The position numbers and the translations under genes were made by a program. From positions 1-29,377 of the forward strand of contig CAYNQC010000007.1 in the NCBI GenBank assembly GCA_964399235.1: DNA of 29,377 bases. Reading direction: 5' to 3'. The notes beneath the pieces were generated by a model. It was not told where the DNA came from. It saw only the letters and a program-made list of their open reading frames with translations, and searched no databases. This stretch comes from DASPPK01 sp964399235. GTDB taxonomy: Archaea; Thermoproteota; Bathyarchaeia; Bathyarchaeales; Bathycorpusculaceae. This document shows positions 22,793-29,376 of this stretch, in pieces. Position 1 is the stretch's first letter. Each line of letters starts with the position of its first letter.

Positions 22793-23029
22793 GTGGCGAA
22801 GATGCCGTCGAGTCTTCCTCAACCAGAGACTGGAACGGAAATCGGCAATGAACGCAAGGTTCAAGGCTCCCATGAAGTCAAATGCACATTGCTTCAGGGA
22901 AAAATAGTCGAGGGCATTCAGGTCTGCATCCGTTGCCGGAGAAAGTATCCCTTGAAACAAGGCCGAAAATCCTGTCCCTCCTGCAGTGGTCTTCTCATAG
23001 CAAAGGTCACGCTCATCAAGGAAAAGTAG
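22793..23029 (+). CDS. Small zinc-ribbon protein
   Basis: A 78-residue protein with two CxxC pairs, CIRC (about 45-48) and CPSC (about 61-64), separated by a basic KYPLKQGRKS loop, making one zinc ribbon. The region before (HEVKCTLLQGKIVEGIQV) looks like a beta-strand extension, and the C-terminus ends in LLIAKVTLIKEK. The start is either GTG at 22793 or ATG at 22802, three codons later. Function unknown; it may bind nucleic acid or protein. It precedes the L7Ae operon but is separated from it by 240 bp holding palindromes and a separate promoter. Confidence 0.62.
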   Translation: MAKMPSSLPQPETGTEIGNERKVQGSHEVKCTLLQGKIVEGIQVCIRCRRKYPLKQGRKSCPSCSGLLIAKVTLIKEK

Positions 23030-23191
23030 TTGCCACAGAATTCTGACAGACCATGCGAACCAGCTTCAGGACAGATTTGCGCCTGCATATTTGGATCCTA
23101 ATATTCATGATACATTGAAACCTAGGAGGGCCTAGGCATTCGAATGCTGACACGACGCGACCACGCTAAAGTTTATCGGAAAAAGTGGCAA

Positions 23192-23229
23192 TCGAAACCT
23201 TCTGTGGCAGGTCGAAACCTTCATAAATG
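23192..23229 (+). promoter_or_regulatory. BRE/TATA promoter of the L7Ae operon with an upstream direct repeat
   Basis: TCGAAACCTTC occurs at 23192-23202 and again at 23212-23222, exactly 20 bp apart. The second copy runs into TTCATAAATG (TATA, 23220-23229), predicting transcription near 23250. The first copy has no TATA of its own, so it may be a regulator site. A Shine-Dalgarno (GGGTGAGG) lies just before the L7Ae ATG at 23270. Confidence 0.5.
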
Positions 23230-23269
23230 AGAACTGTTGATTAGACTGTGCATTTGAAGGGTGAGGCTT

Positions 23270-23650
23270 ATGTCCAAACCATTCTACGTAAAGTTTGAAG
23301 TCTCTAAAGAGCTTGCAGATGCGGCCTATGAAGCCCTGCAAATAGCTTCCAAAACAGGCTCAGTGAGAAAAGGAACAAACGAAACAACCAAAGCCATCGA
23401 GAGAGCACAAGCCAAACTTGTGGTGATGGCAGAAGATGTTGAGCCACCGGAAGTTGTTGCGCATTTGCCGCTTCTCTGCGAGGAAAGAAAGATTCCGTAC
23501 ATATACGTTCCGAGCAAAGAAAAGATAGGCACTGCAATAGGCATCGATGTCCCAGCGGGTGCGGCGTGCATCGTCAAGGAAGGAGACGCTACAGGACTAG
23601 TCAAGGAAATTGTCGCAAGAATCGAGCAGGCTAAACGAGGAGCCAAGTGA
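23270..23650 (+). CDS. rpl7ae: 50S ribosomal protein L7Ae
   Basis: L7Ae binds kink-turns in rRNA and in archaeal box C/D, H/ACA and RNase P RNAs. The protein (126 residues from the ATG at 23270) shows the family core: FEVSKELADAAYEALQIASKTG, SVRKGTNETTKAIERAQAKL with the RNA-binding KGTNETTK motif, VVMAEDVEPPEVVAHLPLLC and IPYIYVPSKEKIGTAIGIDV. I prefer the ATG over the in-frame GTG at 23261 because that GTG lies inside the Shine-Dalgarno GAAGGGTGAGG. It opens an L7Ae-S28e-L24e operon; its stop overlaps the S28e ATG by one base (TGATG). Confidence 0.96.
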   Translation: MSKPFYVKFEVSKELADAAYEALQIASKTGSVRKGTNETTKAIERAQAKLVVMAEDVEPPEVVAHLPLLCEERKIPYIYVPSKEKIGTAIGIDVPAGAACIVKEGDATGLVKEIVARIEQAKRGAK

Positions 23651-23880
23651 TGAGCAAAGAGGCCAGAGAGTCTGAGCAAGCAGTACTCACACCAGCCGAA
23701 GTGATTCAGGTCATTGGTCGCACAGGCGTGACTGGAGAGATCAGTCAGGTTAGAGTGCGCATTCTCGAAGGAAAGGACAAGGGTCGTATCATCGCACGTA
23801 ACGTGAAAGGGCCCGTCAGAACGCAGGACATACTCATGCTCAGAGAGACCGAAAGAGAAGCAAAGAAAATCAACAGATAA
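23650..23880 (+). CDS. rps28e: 30S ribosomal protein S28e
   Basis: A 76-residue small-subunit protein with an OB fold. The family signature is clear: PAEVIQVIGRTGVTGEISQVRVRI, then EGKDKGRIIARNVKGPVRTQDIL and the closing MLRETEREAKKI. The N-terminal extension of about 12 residues is typical of archaea. The ATG at 23650 overlaps the L7Ae stop; an in-frame GTG at 23647 is less likely. Order L7Ae-S28e-L24e is the classical archaeal arrangement. Confidence 0.96.
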   Translation: MSKEARESEQAVLTPAEVIQVIGRTGVTGEISQVRVRILEGKDKGRIIARNVKGPVRTQDILMLRETEREAKKINR

Positions 23881-23912
23881 CCAGAAGCGAATAATGAAAG
23901 GAGACGCCGGCA

Positions 23913-24110
23913 ATGCCTAAACCAAGAAAATGTTCATTTTGCGGCAGCGAATTTCCAGCAGGTACAGGAATGATGTACATCAGGAATGATGGATCGATCT
24001 TGTGGTTCTGCGCAAGCAAATGTAGAAAGAGCTCTCTGAATTTTGGAAGGGACCCTCGAAAGCTCAAATGGACAACTTATTTCGGCAAAGAAGAAAAAGG
24101 AAAAGCTTAG
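23913..24110 (+). CDS. rpl24e: 50S ribosomal protein L24e
   Basis: A 65-residue zinc-binding large-subunit protein. Cys7, Cys10, Cys33 and Cys37 (CSFCGSEFPAGTG ... WFCASKCRKS) form the treble-clef-like zinc site. The remaining signature, RNDGSILWFCASKCRKSSLN followed by RDPRKLKWT, is typical. A GAAAGGAGA sequence precedes the ATG. It ends the ribosomal run. In many archaea ndk and infB follow here, but in this window the next gene is the initiator tRNA on the opposite strand. Confidence 0.96.
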   Translation: MPKPRKCSFCGSEFPAGTGMMYIRNDGSILWFCASKCRKSSLNFGRDPRKLKWTTYFGKEEKGKA

Positions 24111-24189
24111 CATCAACGATTGGGTAAAGGGCTTCAGAGCAGATTTTCAAACTCTGACGTTTTCTTGATCATAAACGAAGAAGACCGCT

Positions 24190-24268
24190 TGGTAGCGGGG
24201 AGTAGATTTGAACTACTGATCTCTGGGTTATGAGCCCAGCGGGTTAATCCTGGCTACCCCACCCCGCT
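24190..24268 (-). tRNA. trnM: Initiator tRNA-Met (anticodon CAU), CCA encoded
   Basis: The minus strand folds as a complete intronless cloverleaf: acceptor AGCGGGG/CCCCGCT, D stem GGGT/ACCC, anticodon stem CTGGG/CCCAG with loop CTCATAA (CAU), and T stem AGTAG/CTACT with loop TTCAAAT. Discriminator A (24193) is followed by a genomic CCA (24192-24190). The A1-U72 pair and three G-C pairs next to the anticodon loop are the marks of the archaeal initiator, not the elongator Met or the Ile-CAU tRNA. The 79 bp from L24e to here (24111-24189) show no gene. Confidence 0.93.
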
Positions 24269-24330
24269 GCACCAGGTTAACAATCTAGGATCTTCATCCT
24301 CGGAAGTTAACAGCACATCTTAACAGAAGT

Positions 24331-24350
24331 TGATTAAATTAAGGTTTCGA
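24331..24350 (-). promoter_or_regulatory. BRE/TATA promoter upstream of initiator tRNA
   Basis: On the minus strand TCGAAACCTTAATTTAAT carries the same TCGAAACCTT block found before L7Ae, followed by an AT-rich TATA. It predicts transcription near 24310, about 40 nt before the mature tRNA 5' end, implying a 5' leader trimmed by RNase P. Confidence 0.5.
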
Positions 24351-24420
24351 TGCTGTCTGATCTTGACAGAGAATCATTAGTTGGCGTTCATAATGGATAT
24401 TTTCCAGCATCGACAAAGGA

Positions 24421-26079
24421 ATGCAGAGTTCAGTGGTAGACTTGACTTCCCGATTTATGAAGAGGCGAGCGGTGACTCTAAGTTCGATCGGCATACTAGT
24501 CGCTCTGATCGTCGGTTTGCCGTTCATTGTCATGACCCAGGCCTTCTTAGAAAGCGAAAGATATGTTCACGACTATTTTGACTCTCCAGTCTTGGGAAAT
24601 TGGACTTACCTGGAAAAACCCGTGTTTCCAGTGCTGCTTCATGAATTCCAAGTCCCAATAGGTCAGAATTGGAGTATAGTGTGTCCCTTGCTCGCGAACA
24701 GCAGTTACCATGTCTATTGTTTTGGCAAATGGGTAGACAACAGTTCAACGCCCAAGACAGACTACGACATCTATGTGTACAATTATCTTGGAGAAATGGA
24801 GAGCTATCACACCGAGGCCGCAGGGTTTCCCGAGCATTTAGGAACAACGGTTGATGACGCTTTTTTTGTTCCCAGACACACAGGTAACTACACGTTTGTA
24901 ATTGTAAACGACTCCAGAGAGAGTAAGGGAGCTCAAGAAGCCACATTCATGCTGATCGAAGACTTGGAATGTAACGTTTGGCAACAACATGACGTTGAGG
25001 GAAAGGACAGCAACGATACGCCTGTTCTAGGCACAAGTTGGGCCTACGAGTTCGTCACCGAGAACCGGCGAGTCGAAGTCTTCATTAAAGTTCCTGAAAC
25101 TTTGGACATGTATGAAGCTCGTCTTTACCTGTTGTATGATCCAACGGCAATCAACAGATCAATCTTGAACGAGGTTCCATTAGCTTGGGAACTGGGACTT
25201 TACGGTAACAGAAGCAGCGCGAACAACATGGTCGGGGGATACAACCTGGAGAGCAAGGAATACCGAGGAGTTGCCTACGCAAGCTGCGAATTCTATGGAC
25301 AAGGCATGTTTCTTAATTTCACTTCGCCCTTCTCCGGAAAGAACCTGTACCACCTGGTTTTCATTGGCGAAAAAGGATCTGGAACAATAGACTTCTTGGT
25401 GAAAACGGAGTTCAACAACGCGAATCTAAAACCCTCAATTGCTCCGAAAAAAATCTACCCGACTGACAATGTGACAGTCTCTTGCATATCAAATTCGTCC
25501 GCTCTAAAGAATGCAACCCTCGCCTATTCTATTGATTCTTGGAAAACCGCAAACGCCACAAACATGGAGATCTCCAACGAAACTTGCACGGCGGTTATTC
25601 CCGGGCAAGTTGCAGGTGCAACTGTAAACTATGAAGTTAGGGCCTTTGATTTCTTGGAAAACATGCTCACTGCGAATGGAAGCTACTCCGTGAAATACGA
25701 TTCACTCCTCAACTGGACGCGGGTTCCCAAAACGGTGGCACCAAATGAAAACTTCACTGTTGAAGGCCGCTTTGCTCCGGAGGTCGGAGGAATCCCTATA
25801 ACTGTTTACCTGTCCGCCGGGAATGTGACTAAGGAGAAAGTGTGCTTTACGCTTGAAAATGGCACGTTCAAAGCGGAGCTTGCGCCAGATACTGTGGGGA
25901 CGTGGGTTATTTATGCAGAATGTGACGGGAGCAGTTCCATTCGTGCAGGCGAAAGTCCTCTTGTGACGATTGAGGTCGAGGAACCGGTGCTTGCGAAATA
26001 TTCATACTACATTTTCGGGACGGTGGGCGCCATAATCGCCATTGGCATGGGACTTTTTGTGAGAAAATCAAGAGGCTAG
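24421..26079 (+). CDS. Sequon-rich cell-surface protein with N- and C-terminal membrane anchors
   Basis: A 552-residue protein. Residues about 18-41 are a membrane/signal-anchor segment (LSSIGILVALIVGLPFIVMTQAF) after a basic cluster (MKRRA). The C-terminus has a second membrane helix (YYIFGTVGAIIAIGMGLFV) followed by RKSRG. The roughly 470 residues between are extracellular and hold 20 Asn-X-Ser/Thr sequons, so heavy N-glycosylation is expected. Internal beta-sandwich/Ig-like pieces are suggested by APKKIYPTDNVTVSCISNSS and VPKTVAPNENFTVEG. No Shine-Dalgarno fits the ATG; a TATA-like TCATAATGG near 24388-24396 would give a leaderless mRNA. No specific family recognised; an S-layer-associated or sensor-like role is possible. 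Confidence 0.75.
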   Translation: MQSSVVDLTSRFMKRRAVTLSSIGILVALIVGLPFIVMTQAFLESERYVHDYFDSPVLGNWTYLEKPVFPVLLHEFQVPIGQNWSIVCPLLANSSYHVYCFGKWVDNSSTPKTDYDIYVYNYLGEMESYHTEAAGFPEHLGTTVDDAFFVPRHTGNYTFVIVNDSRESKGAQEATFMLIEDLECNVWQQHDVEGKDSNDTPVLGTSWAYEFVTENRRVEVFIKVPETLDMYEARLYLLYDPTAINRSILNEVPLAWELGLYGNRSSANNMVGGYNLESKEYRGVAYASCEFYGQGMFLNFTSPFSGKNLYHLVFIGEKGSGTIDFLVKTEFNNANLKPSIAPKKIYPTDNVTVSCISNSSALKNATLAYSIDSWKTANATNMEISNETCTAVIPGQVAGATVNYEVRAFDFLENMLTANGSYSVKYDSLLNWTRVPKTVAPNENFTVEGRFAPEVGGIPITVYLSAGNVTKEKVCFTLENGTFKAELAPDTVGTWVIYAECDGSSSIRAGESPLVTIEVEEPVLAKYSYYIFGTVGAIIAIGMGLFVRKSRG

Positions 26080-26198
26080 TAGCATCGAGCAGAACGCCCG
26101 TGTGGCCTATTTTGAGGATAGTTAGCTGCTGTATTGATTTTGAATTCATTAAGACTATAAACTCAAGGCTTGATTCTAATTCAAAGAAAGATGTAACG

Positions 26199-26206
26199 TA
26201 ATATAG
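26199..26206 (+). promoter_or_regulatory. TATA box that decides the start of the tail-anchored protein gene
   Basis: TAATATAG predicts transcription near 26228, after the GTG at 26213. This favours TTG at 26258, which has GGAGGT at 26246-26251 with a 6-nt spacer. The rest of 26080-26198 shows nothing I can assign. Confidence 0.4.
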
Positions 26207-26257
26207 TGATTCGTGAATATCATCGAGGAGATTTCCCCAAACATTGGAGGTATGCAA

Positions 26258-26629
26258 TTGTCAACAACATTGGAGAGGAAACCCGTGGCTGTTATTTCAG
26301 CTTCAGTTCAAGCGAAGGCGTTGAACGCTGAATCGGTTACGACTATTGCTACTAATTTTCTCAAAAGAATTGGGAATAAAGGAGGTTTGAAACCTAAGAG
26401 GGTTTCGCTGGAGGAAGGAACCTATGCGGTTGAGGTGGAGATGAAGAAGTTCTCTGCGGTTGTTCGTGTTGACTCTGAAACGCACGAGATCAGGGGATAT
26501 GAGATTCAGCCTAAGAGTGAAGAAGCGTCTTCATTTTCGATTTCTCCTAAAGCCATAGTGATGATAATTGGGCTGGCTGCAGTTGTTCATATTGGTTTGA
26601 ATTTTGCGCTAAAAATGTTTGGGCTTTAG
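26258..26629 (+). CDS. Small tail-anchored membrane protein
   Basis: A protein of 123 residues from TTG at 26258 (138 if started at GTG 26213). The TTG is preferred for its GGAGGT Shine-Dalgarno. An N-terminal soluble part begins STTLERKPVAVISASVQAKA; the residues ESVTTIATNFLKRIG and RVSLEEGTYAVEVEMKKFSAVVRVDSETHEIRGYEIQP look like a PepSY-like alpha/beta fold, with strand pairs ending in a pattern that resembles predicted membrane-peptidase inhibitors; this is tentative. A single C-terminal membrane helix (AIVMIIGLAAVVHIGLNFAL) anchors it. It converges on the glycosyltransferase gene. Confidence 0.68.
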   Translation: MSTTLERKPVAVISASVQAKALNAESVTTIATNFLKRIGNKGGLKPKRVSLEEGTYAVEVEMKKFSAVVRVDSETHEIRGYEIQPKSEEASSFSISPKAIVMIIGLAAVVHIGLNFALKMFGL

Positions 26630-26697
26630 ACCTGTTTCTACAAGTCTCCATGAAATGCGTGTTCTTGCAGAGACGTACTGTTTCGGTAGACTTGCGG

Positions 26698-26719
26698 AGT
26701 GAAAATTCCTTCTTTCACT
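26698..26719. terminator. Hairpin between converging genes
   Basis: AGTGAAA (26698-26704) and TTTCACT (26713-26719) form perfect 7-bp arms with an 8-nt loop, at the end of the gap between the tail-anchored protein and the glycosyltransferase stop. It could act as a transcript end in either direction; no long T-run follows. Confidence 0.35.
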
Positions 26720-28011
26720 TAGGGGTTTGCAAGTTTTTCGGCTAAGTCGACGATTCTATGGTCTTCTTGTGGGTGTTGGATTGTTTCGTATATGCGCAGT
26801 GTCTGTTTCGCAGCTTCTTCCCAAGTGAAGTATTGAAGCACTCGTTTTCTGCCGTTGAGTCCCCATTTCTTGGCCCTGTCAGGATCTGAAAGTATCTCTT
26901 TGATTCCCCATGCGATGTCGGAGGGGTTTCCGCCGTTTACGTGGACGCCATTCTGGTCTGGTCCCCATGGGACGACTTGTTCTCTGAACCCGACGACTCC
27001 TTGTGCTCCGACGACTATGGGTTTCTCCATCGACATTGCTTCTAGGCTTACTATTCCGAAGGGTTCGTATGTGGATGGGAAGATGCAGATGTCGGAGGCT
27101 GCGTAGTGTAGAATGCGTTCTTTTTCGGGTACGAATTCGAATCTGCATGCTACTTTCTGGCTTATTCCAAGGCGGTTTGCGGTTTCGATTATGTCGTTTT
27201 GCTGTTCGCCTTTTCCCAGAATCACGAGTTTTGTGTCTGGGTATTCTTCGAGCACCATTGGCATTGCTTGGATCAGGTTTGTGACGCCTTTGACCCATGT
27301 GAGTCTTCCGCAGAAAAGGATCATCTTCTCGTCGGCTTCTATTCCGTATCGCTTTCGCACCGCGTTCACGTCTTCGGATTTGCAGTTCTGGGGGTTGTAG
27401 CGGTCTGGGTCCACTCCGTTCCATATCACGTTTATTTTGGATTTGGACCATCCGTGTCTGATGAGATCTTCTTGCATTGCGTGGCTTACGGTTACTATTT
27501 TGTCTACTTCTTGAGACGTTGCCCATTCAAGGTGGGAGACTACTTCTGAGCCTGGTCCGCCGGCTCTTCCCCACTCGGTGCTGTGGACGTGGAAGGCAAC
27601 TGGGGTTTTTGTTTCGTTTTTGATCATGATGCCTGCCATGCTGCTTAACCAGTCGTGCACGCAGACTACGTCGTAGTTGAGGTTTTCTTTTTTGAGCATG
27701 CTGTTTATGAATTTCGTGGCGCTCAGAATGTTGTAGATGAATATGTCGTTGAACATGCGGATGTTTGTGCCCCATTTTTTCAGGTCTTCTGTGACGAGCA
27801 TGGGTAAAACGTTGCTTGCGTCTGCGATGAGAGGTCTGTGGACTTCGACACCTTTCATGATTTCTCTGGTTTTGAGGTTTCCAGGGTTGAGGGTGAAAAC
27901 GGTCACGTCGTTGCCCATGGAAACAAATTCGCGTGTTATGTAATCGGCGTATGTGCCTAATCCGCCGACGAGGGCAGGCGGGTATTCCCATACGAAGAAA
28001 CCGATTCTCAA
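26719..28011 (-). CDS. Glycosyltransferase (GT4/GT5, glucan-synthase-like)
   Basis: A 430-residue GT-B enzyme. The N-terminal domain begins IGFFVWEYPPALVGGLGTYA; the VGGLG loop (15-19) is the nucleotide-sugar/acceptor loop seen in glycogen and starch synthases. VCVHDWLSSMAG (117-128) and FHVHSTEWGR (140-149) follow. The C-terminal domain has CGRLTWVKGV (Arg236, Lys241) for the donor diphosphate, and STYEPFGIVSLEAM with Glu316 and Glu324, the E-x7-E retaining motif. It is likely cytosolic, transferring glucose from ADP- or UDP-glucose to glycogen or a surface glycan; which one is not decided. The TTG start has only a weak upstream GGTG. No other glycogen gene is in the window. Confidence 0.9.
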   Translation of the reverse strand: MRIGFFVWEYPPALVGGLGTYADYITREFVSMGNDVTVFTLNPGNLKTREIMKGVEVHRPLIADASNVLPMLVTEDLKKWGTNIRMFNDIFIYNILSATKFINSMLKKENLNYDVVCVHDWLSSMAGIMIKNETKTPVAFHVHSTEWGRAGGPGSEVVSHLEWATSQEVDKIVTVSHAMQEDLIRHGWSKSKINVIWNGVDPDRYNPQNCKSEDVNAVRKRYGIEADEKMILFCGRLTWVKGVTNLIQAMPMVLEEYPDTKLVILGKGEQQNDIIETANRLGISQKVACRFEFVPEKERILHYAASDICIFPSTYEPFGIVSLEAMSMEKPIVVGAQGVVGFREQVVPWGPDQNGVHVNGGNPSDIAWGIKEILSDPDRAKKWGLNGRKRVLQYFTWEEAAKQTLRIYETIQHPQEDHRIVDLAEKLANP

Positions 28012-28107
28012 TTATGGACACCGCTCTTTCTATGGTTTGGAGTCAGGGACAACATATGTGCTGTTATCAAAATTGATCCCTTTTGTTAGGAAGCAATGGG
28101 TTTGAGA

Positions 28108-28120
28108 ATGGATAAATAGG
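28108..28120 (-). promoter_or_regulatory. TATA box for the glycosyltransferase gene
   Basis: CCTATTTATCC on the minus strand lies about 100 nt upstream of the TTG start, predicting a leader near 75 nt. The remaining part of the 28012-28197 gap has nothing recognisable. Confidence 0.35.
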
Positions 28121-28197
28121 TTATGAATTCGCGATTAGAATCTACTCTGTGGTTTTGTAATCATTCTGTTCGATGCTTGAAGCAAAATGATGATTGA

Positions 28198-28638
28198 TTA
28201 GGTTTTGTTTGTGTTCTCAGGTTTTGTGGCTGCTGCTGCAGGTTGTGCCGTTTGCTCCTGCATAGGTGGCACGGTTACTGTTTCTGTGCTGTCCGGAAGG
28301 ATCTGTATCTTTTCCTGCATTGGATGTAACAGGTCTGGAGGAGGATACGGCGTGTTCAAGACTGAGGACAGCAGGTAAATGGAGTTGAACACATGTTGAT
28401 AGACTGTGAAGAGTATTTGAGGGATTTTTGTCTTAGGATTTGTTTCCAATTTCTTGTTTATGTCCTGCATGCTACCTTCAAGCAGGATTTTGCCTGTCGT
28501 CGAGTATTTTGCAATGTTGGGTTTTGTCTCCAGAAAAAGGCTGAAAGAGAGAGTAATTGACGAGTTTGTTTTTTTCTGTTCTTCAAGCTTTGCGTTTACG
28601 TTGAAGAATACTTCGTCTGTAGCCGTGTTTTCGCCCAT
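28198..28638 (-). CDS. SecB-like protein (archaeal), start uncertain
   Basis: A protein of at least 146 residues. EVFFNVNAKLEEQ, SSITLSFSLFLETKPNIAKY and TTGKILLEGS give a run of beta strands. TKIPQILFTVYQHVFNSIYLLSSVL followed by NTPYPPPDLL then resembles the SecB helix/turn region (PNILFPYARECI... then FPQLNLAPVNF). SecB is an export chaperone in bacteria; related SecB-like proteins occur in some archaea and with toxin-antitoxin systems. The Pro/Gln/Ala-rich tail (TVPPMQEQTAQPAAAATKP) is disordered. In-frame coding-like sequence continues upstream of the ATG (to about 28707) and would supply the missing first strand, but it has no ATG, GTG or TTG. The client is unknown. Confidence 0.6.
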   Translation of the reverse strand: MGENTATDEVFFNVNAKLEEQKKTNSSITLSFSLFLETKPNIAKYSTTGKILLEGSMQDINKKLETNPKTKIPQILFTVYQHVFNSIYLLSSVLNTPYPPPDLLHPMQEKIQILPDSTETVTVPPMQEQTAQPAAAATKPENTNKT

Positions 28639-28750
28639 TCTTTCCGCTTGAAGGCTATCTATGCGTATGGAGACTGTTACTCCTGAAACAGAGTATTTAG
28701 GGCAGATGGGAGATTCCTCTGGGCTACTTTATCATTTTGTACTTAACGTC

Positions 28751-28760
28751 TTAAATATTG
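28751..28760 (-). promoter_or_regulatory. TATA box for the SecB-like gene
   Basis: CAATATTTAA on the minus strand predicts transcription near 28729, about 90 nt before the annotated ATG at 28638. GAGGAA (28719-28714) lies just inside this transcript, far from that ATG but 8 nt from an in-frame ATC. The gap 28639-28812 holds no other gene. Confidence 0.45.
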
Positions 28761-28812
28761 TTTTGTTGTTTTGTGCGTAGTCGCTGTGACAAGCACCTGC
28801 TGCCGCGCTTTT

Positions 28813-29376
28813 TCAGCGGTTGATTCCGATGACTGTTAGGTCGGTTTCAAACTTGTAGGTTTGCCCCGTCTGTGCGTTTTCTCTTGTGCGCAGCACGAGC
28901 CTTTCGGGGACATCGTCTTTGATGTAGACTATGTAATCTACGTTTTTTCCAAGGCCTATGCGTTCGAGTTGCTGAAGGGTGGTCTTGAACTTTTCCAGGG
29001 CTTGTGTTTTCTTGTTTATTTCTTCTATCGCTTCGAAGAGGATTTCGGCTTCTCCCTGCTCTGTCGAGCATAGAAGCAGTTCTCCGGATTGAATCCAGCA
29101 GGAAGACTCGTTTTTCTTCGATTTTCCTTCTCCCTTCTTCTTTGCCGATCGGCCAGCCTCGGCGACCTTCTTAGGAGACCCGCGCATGTTTTTCTGCATC
29201 GCTGCTGATTTTTGAACCCAGCCTTCGTTCTTGTGATTTTCTTCGCAGCTTCGGAGTAACGAACCCAGCCATTCACTGTAGTCTTCAGCTAGCGCTTTGT
29301 ACTGGGCAATATTGTCGATTAGGCTGTCGCTCATTTCCTTCATTGAGTAGAACGTGCGAATTTCTGTTCCCATCAT
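28813..29376 (-). CDS. Uncharacterised coiled-coil protein
   Basis: A protein of 187 residues, beginning with two ATG codons at the very edge of the window, so the true start may lie further right. Residues 1-50 are helical (SLIDNIAQYKALAEDYSEWLG). About 60-92 is a Lys/Ser-rich disordered linker (RSAKKKGEGKSKKNESS). About 110-145 is coiled coil (ILFEAIEEINKKTQALEKF), and the end is a beta-rich domain (NVDYIVYIKDDVPERLVLRT, then KFETDLTVIGINR). No signal peptide or membrane segment. I do not recognise a family. It lies just upstream, on the same strand, of the SecB-like gene, from which it is separated by a separate promoter. Confidence 0.62.
   Translation of the reverse strand: MMGTEIRTFYSMKEMSDSLIDNIAQYKALAEDYSEWLGSLLRSCEENHKNEGWVQKSAAMQKNMRGSPKKVAEAGRSAKKKGEGKSKKNESSCWIQSGELLLCSTEQGEAEILFEAIEEINKKTQALEKFKTTLQQLERIGLGKNVDYIVYIKDDVPERLVLRTRENAQTGQTYKFETDLTVIGINR

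Noticed and set aside
23053..23118. 21-codon ATG frame rich in hydrophobic residues before the L7Ae promoter
   Set aside because: No Shine-Dalgarno and no TATA at a fitting distance; chance occurrence is likely.
23104..23151. Possible box C/D guide RNA (ATGATAC ... CTGA)
   Set aside because: The box C match is poor and no C'/D' pair is present; the palindromes describe the stretch better.
24127..24180. Possible C/D-like RNA on the minus strand just after the initiator tRNA
   Set aside because: Only a one-mismatch box C and a loose CTGA; no terminal stem.
26641..26694. Long-range inverted repeat CAAGTCT/AGACTTG
   Set aside because: Arms of 7 bp with a 40-nt loop are expected by chance in a window of this size.
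26879..27526. Arg-rich 215-residue open frame on the minus strand inside the glycosyltransferase gene
   Set aside because: It is an alternative frame of a clear GT-B gene; the composition (Arg/Pro/His-rich, no domains) is typical of a shadow frame.
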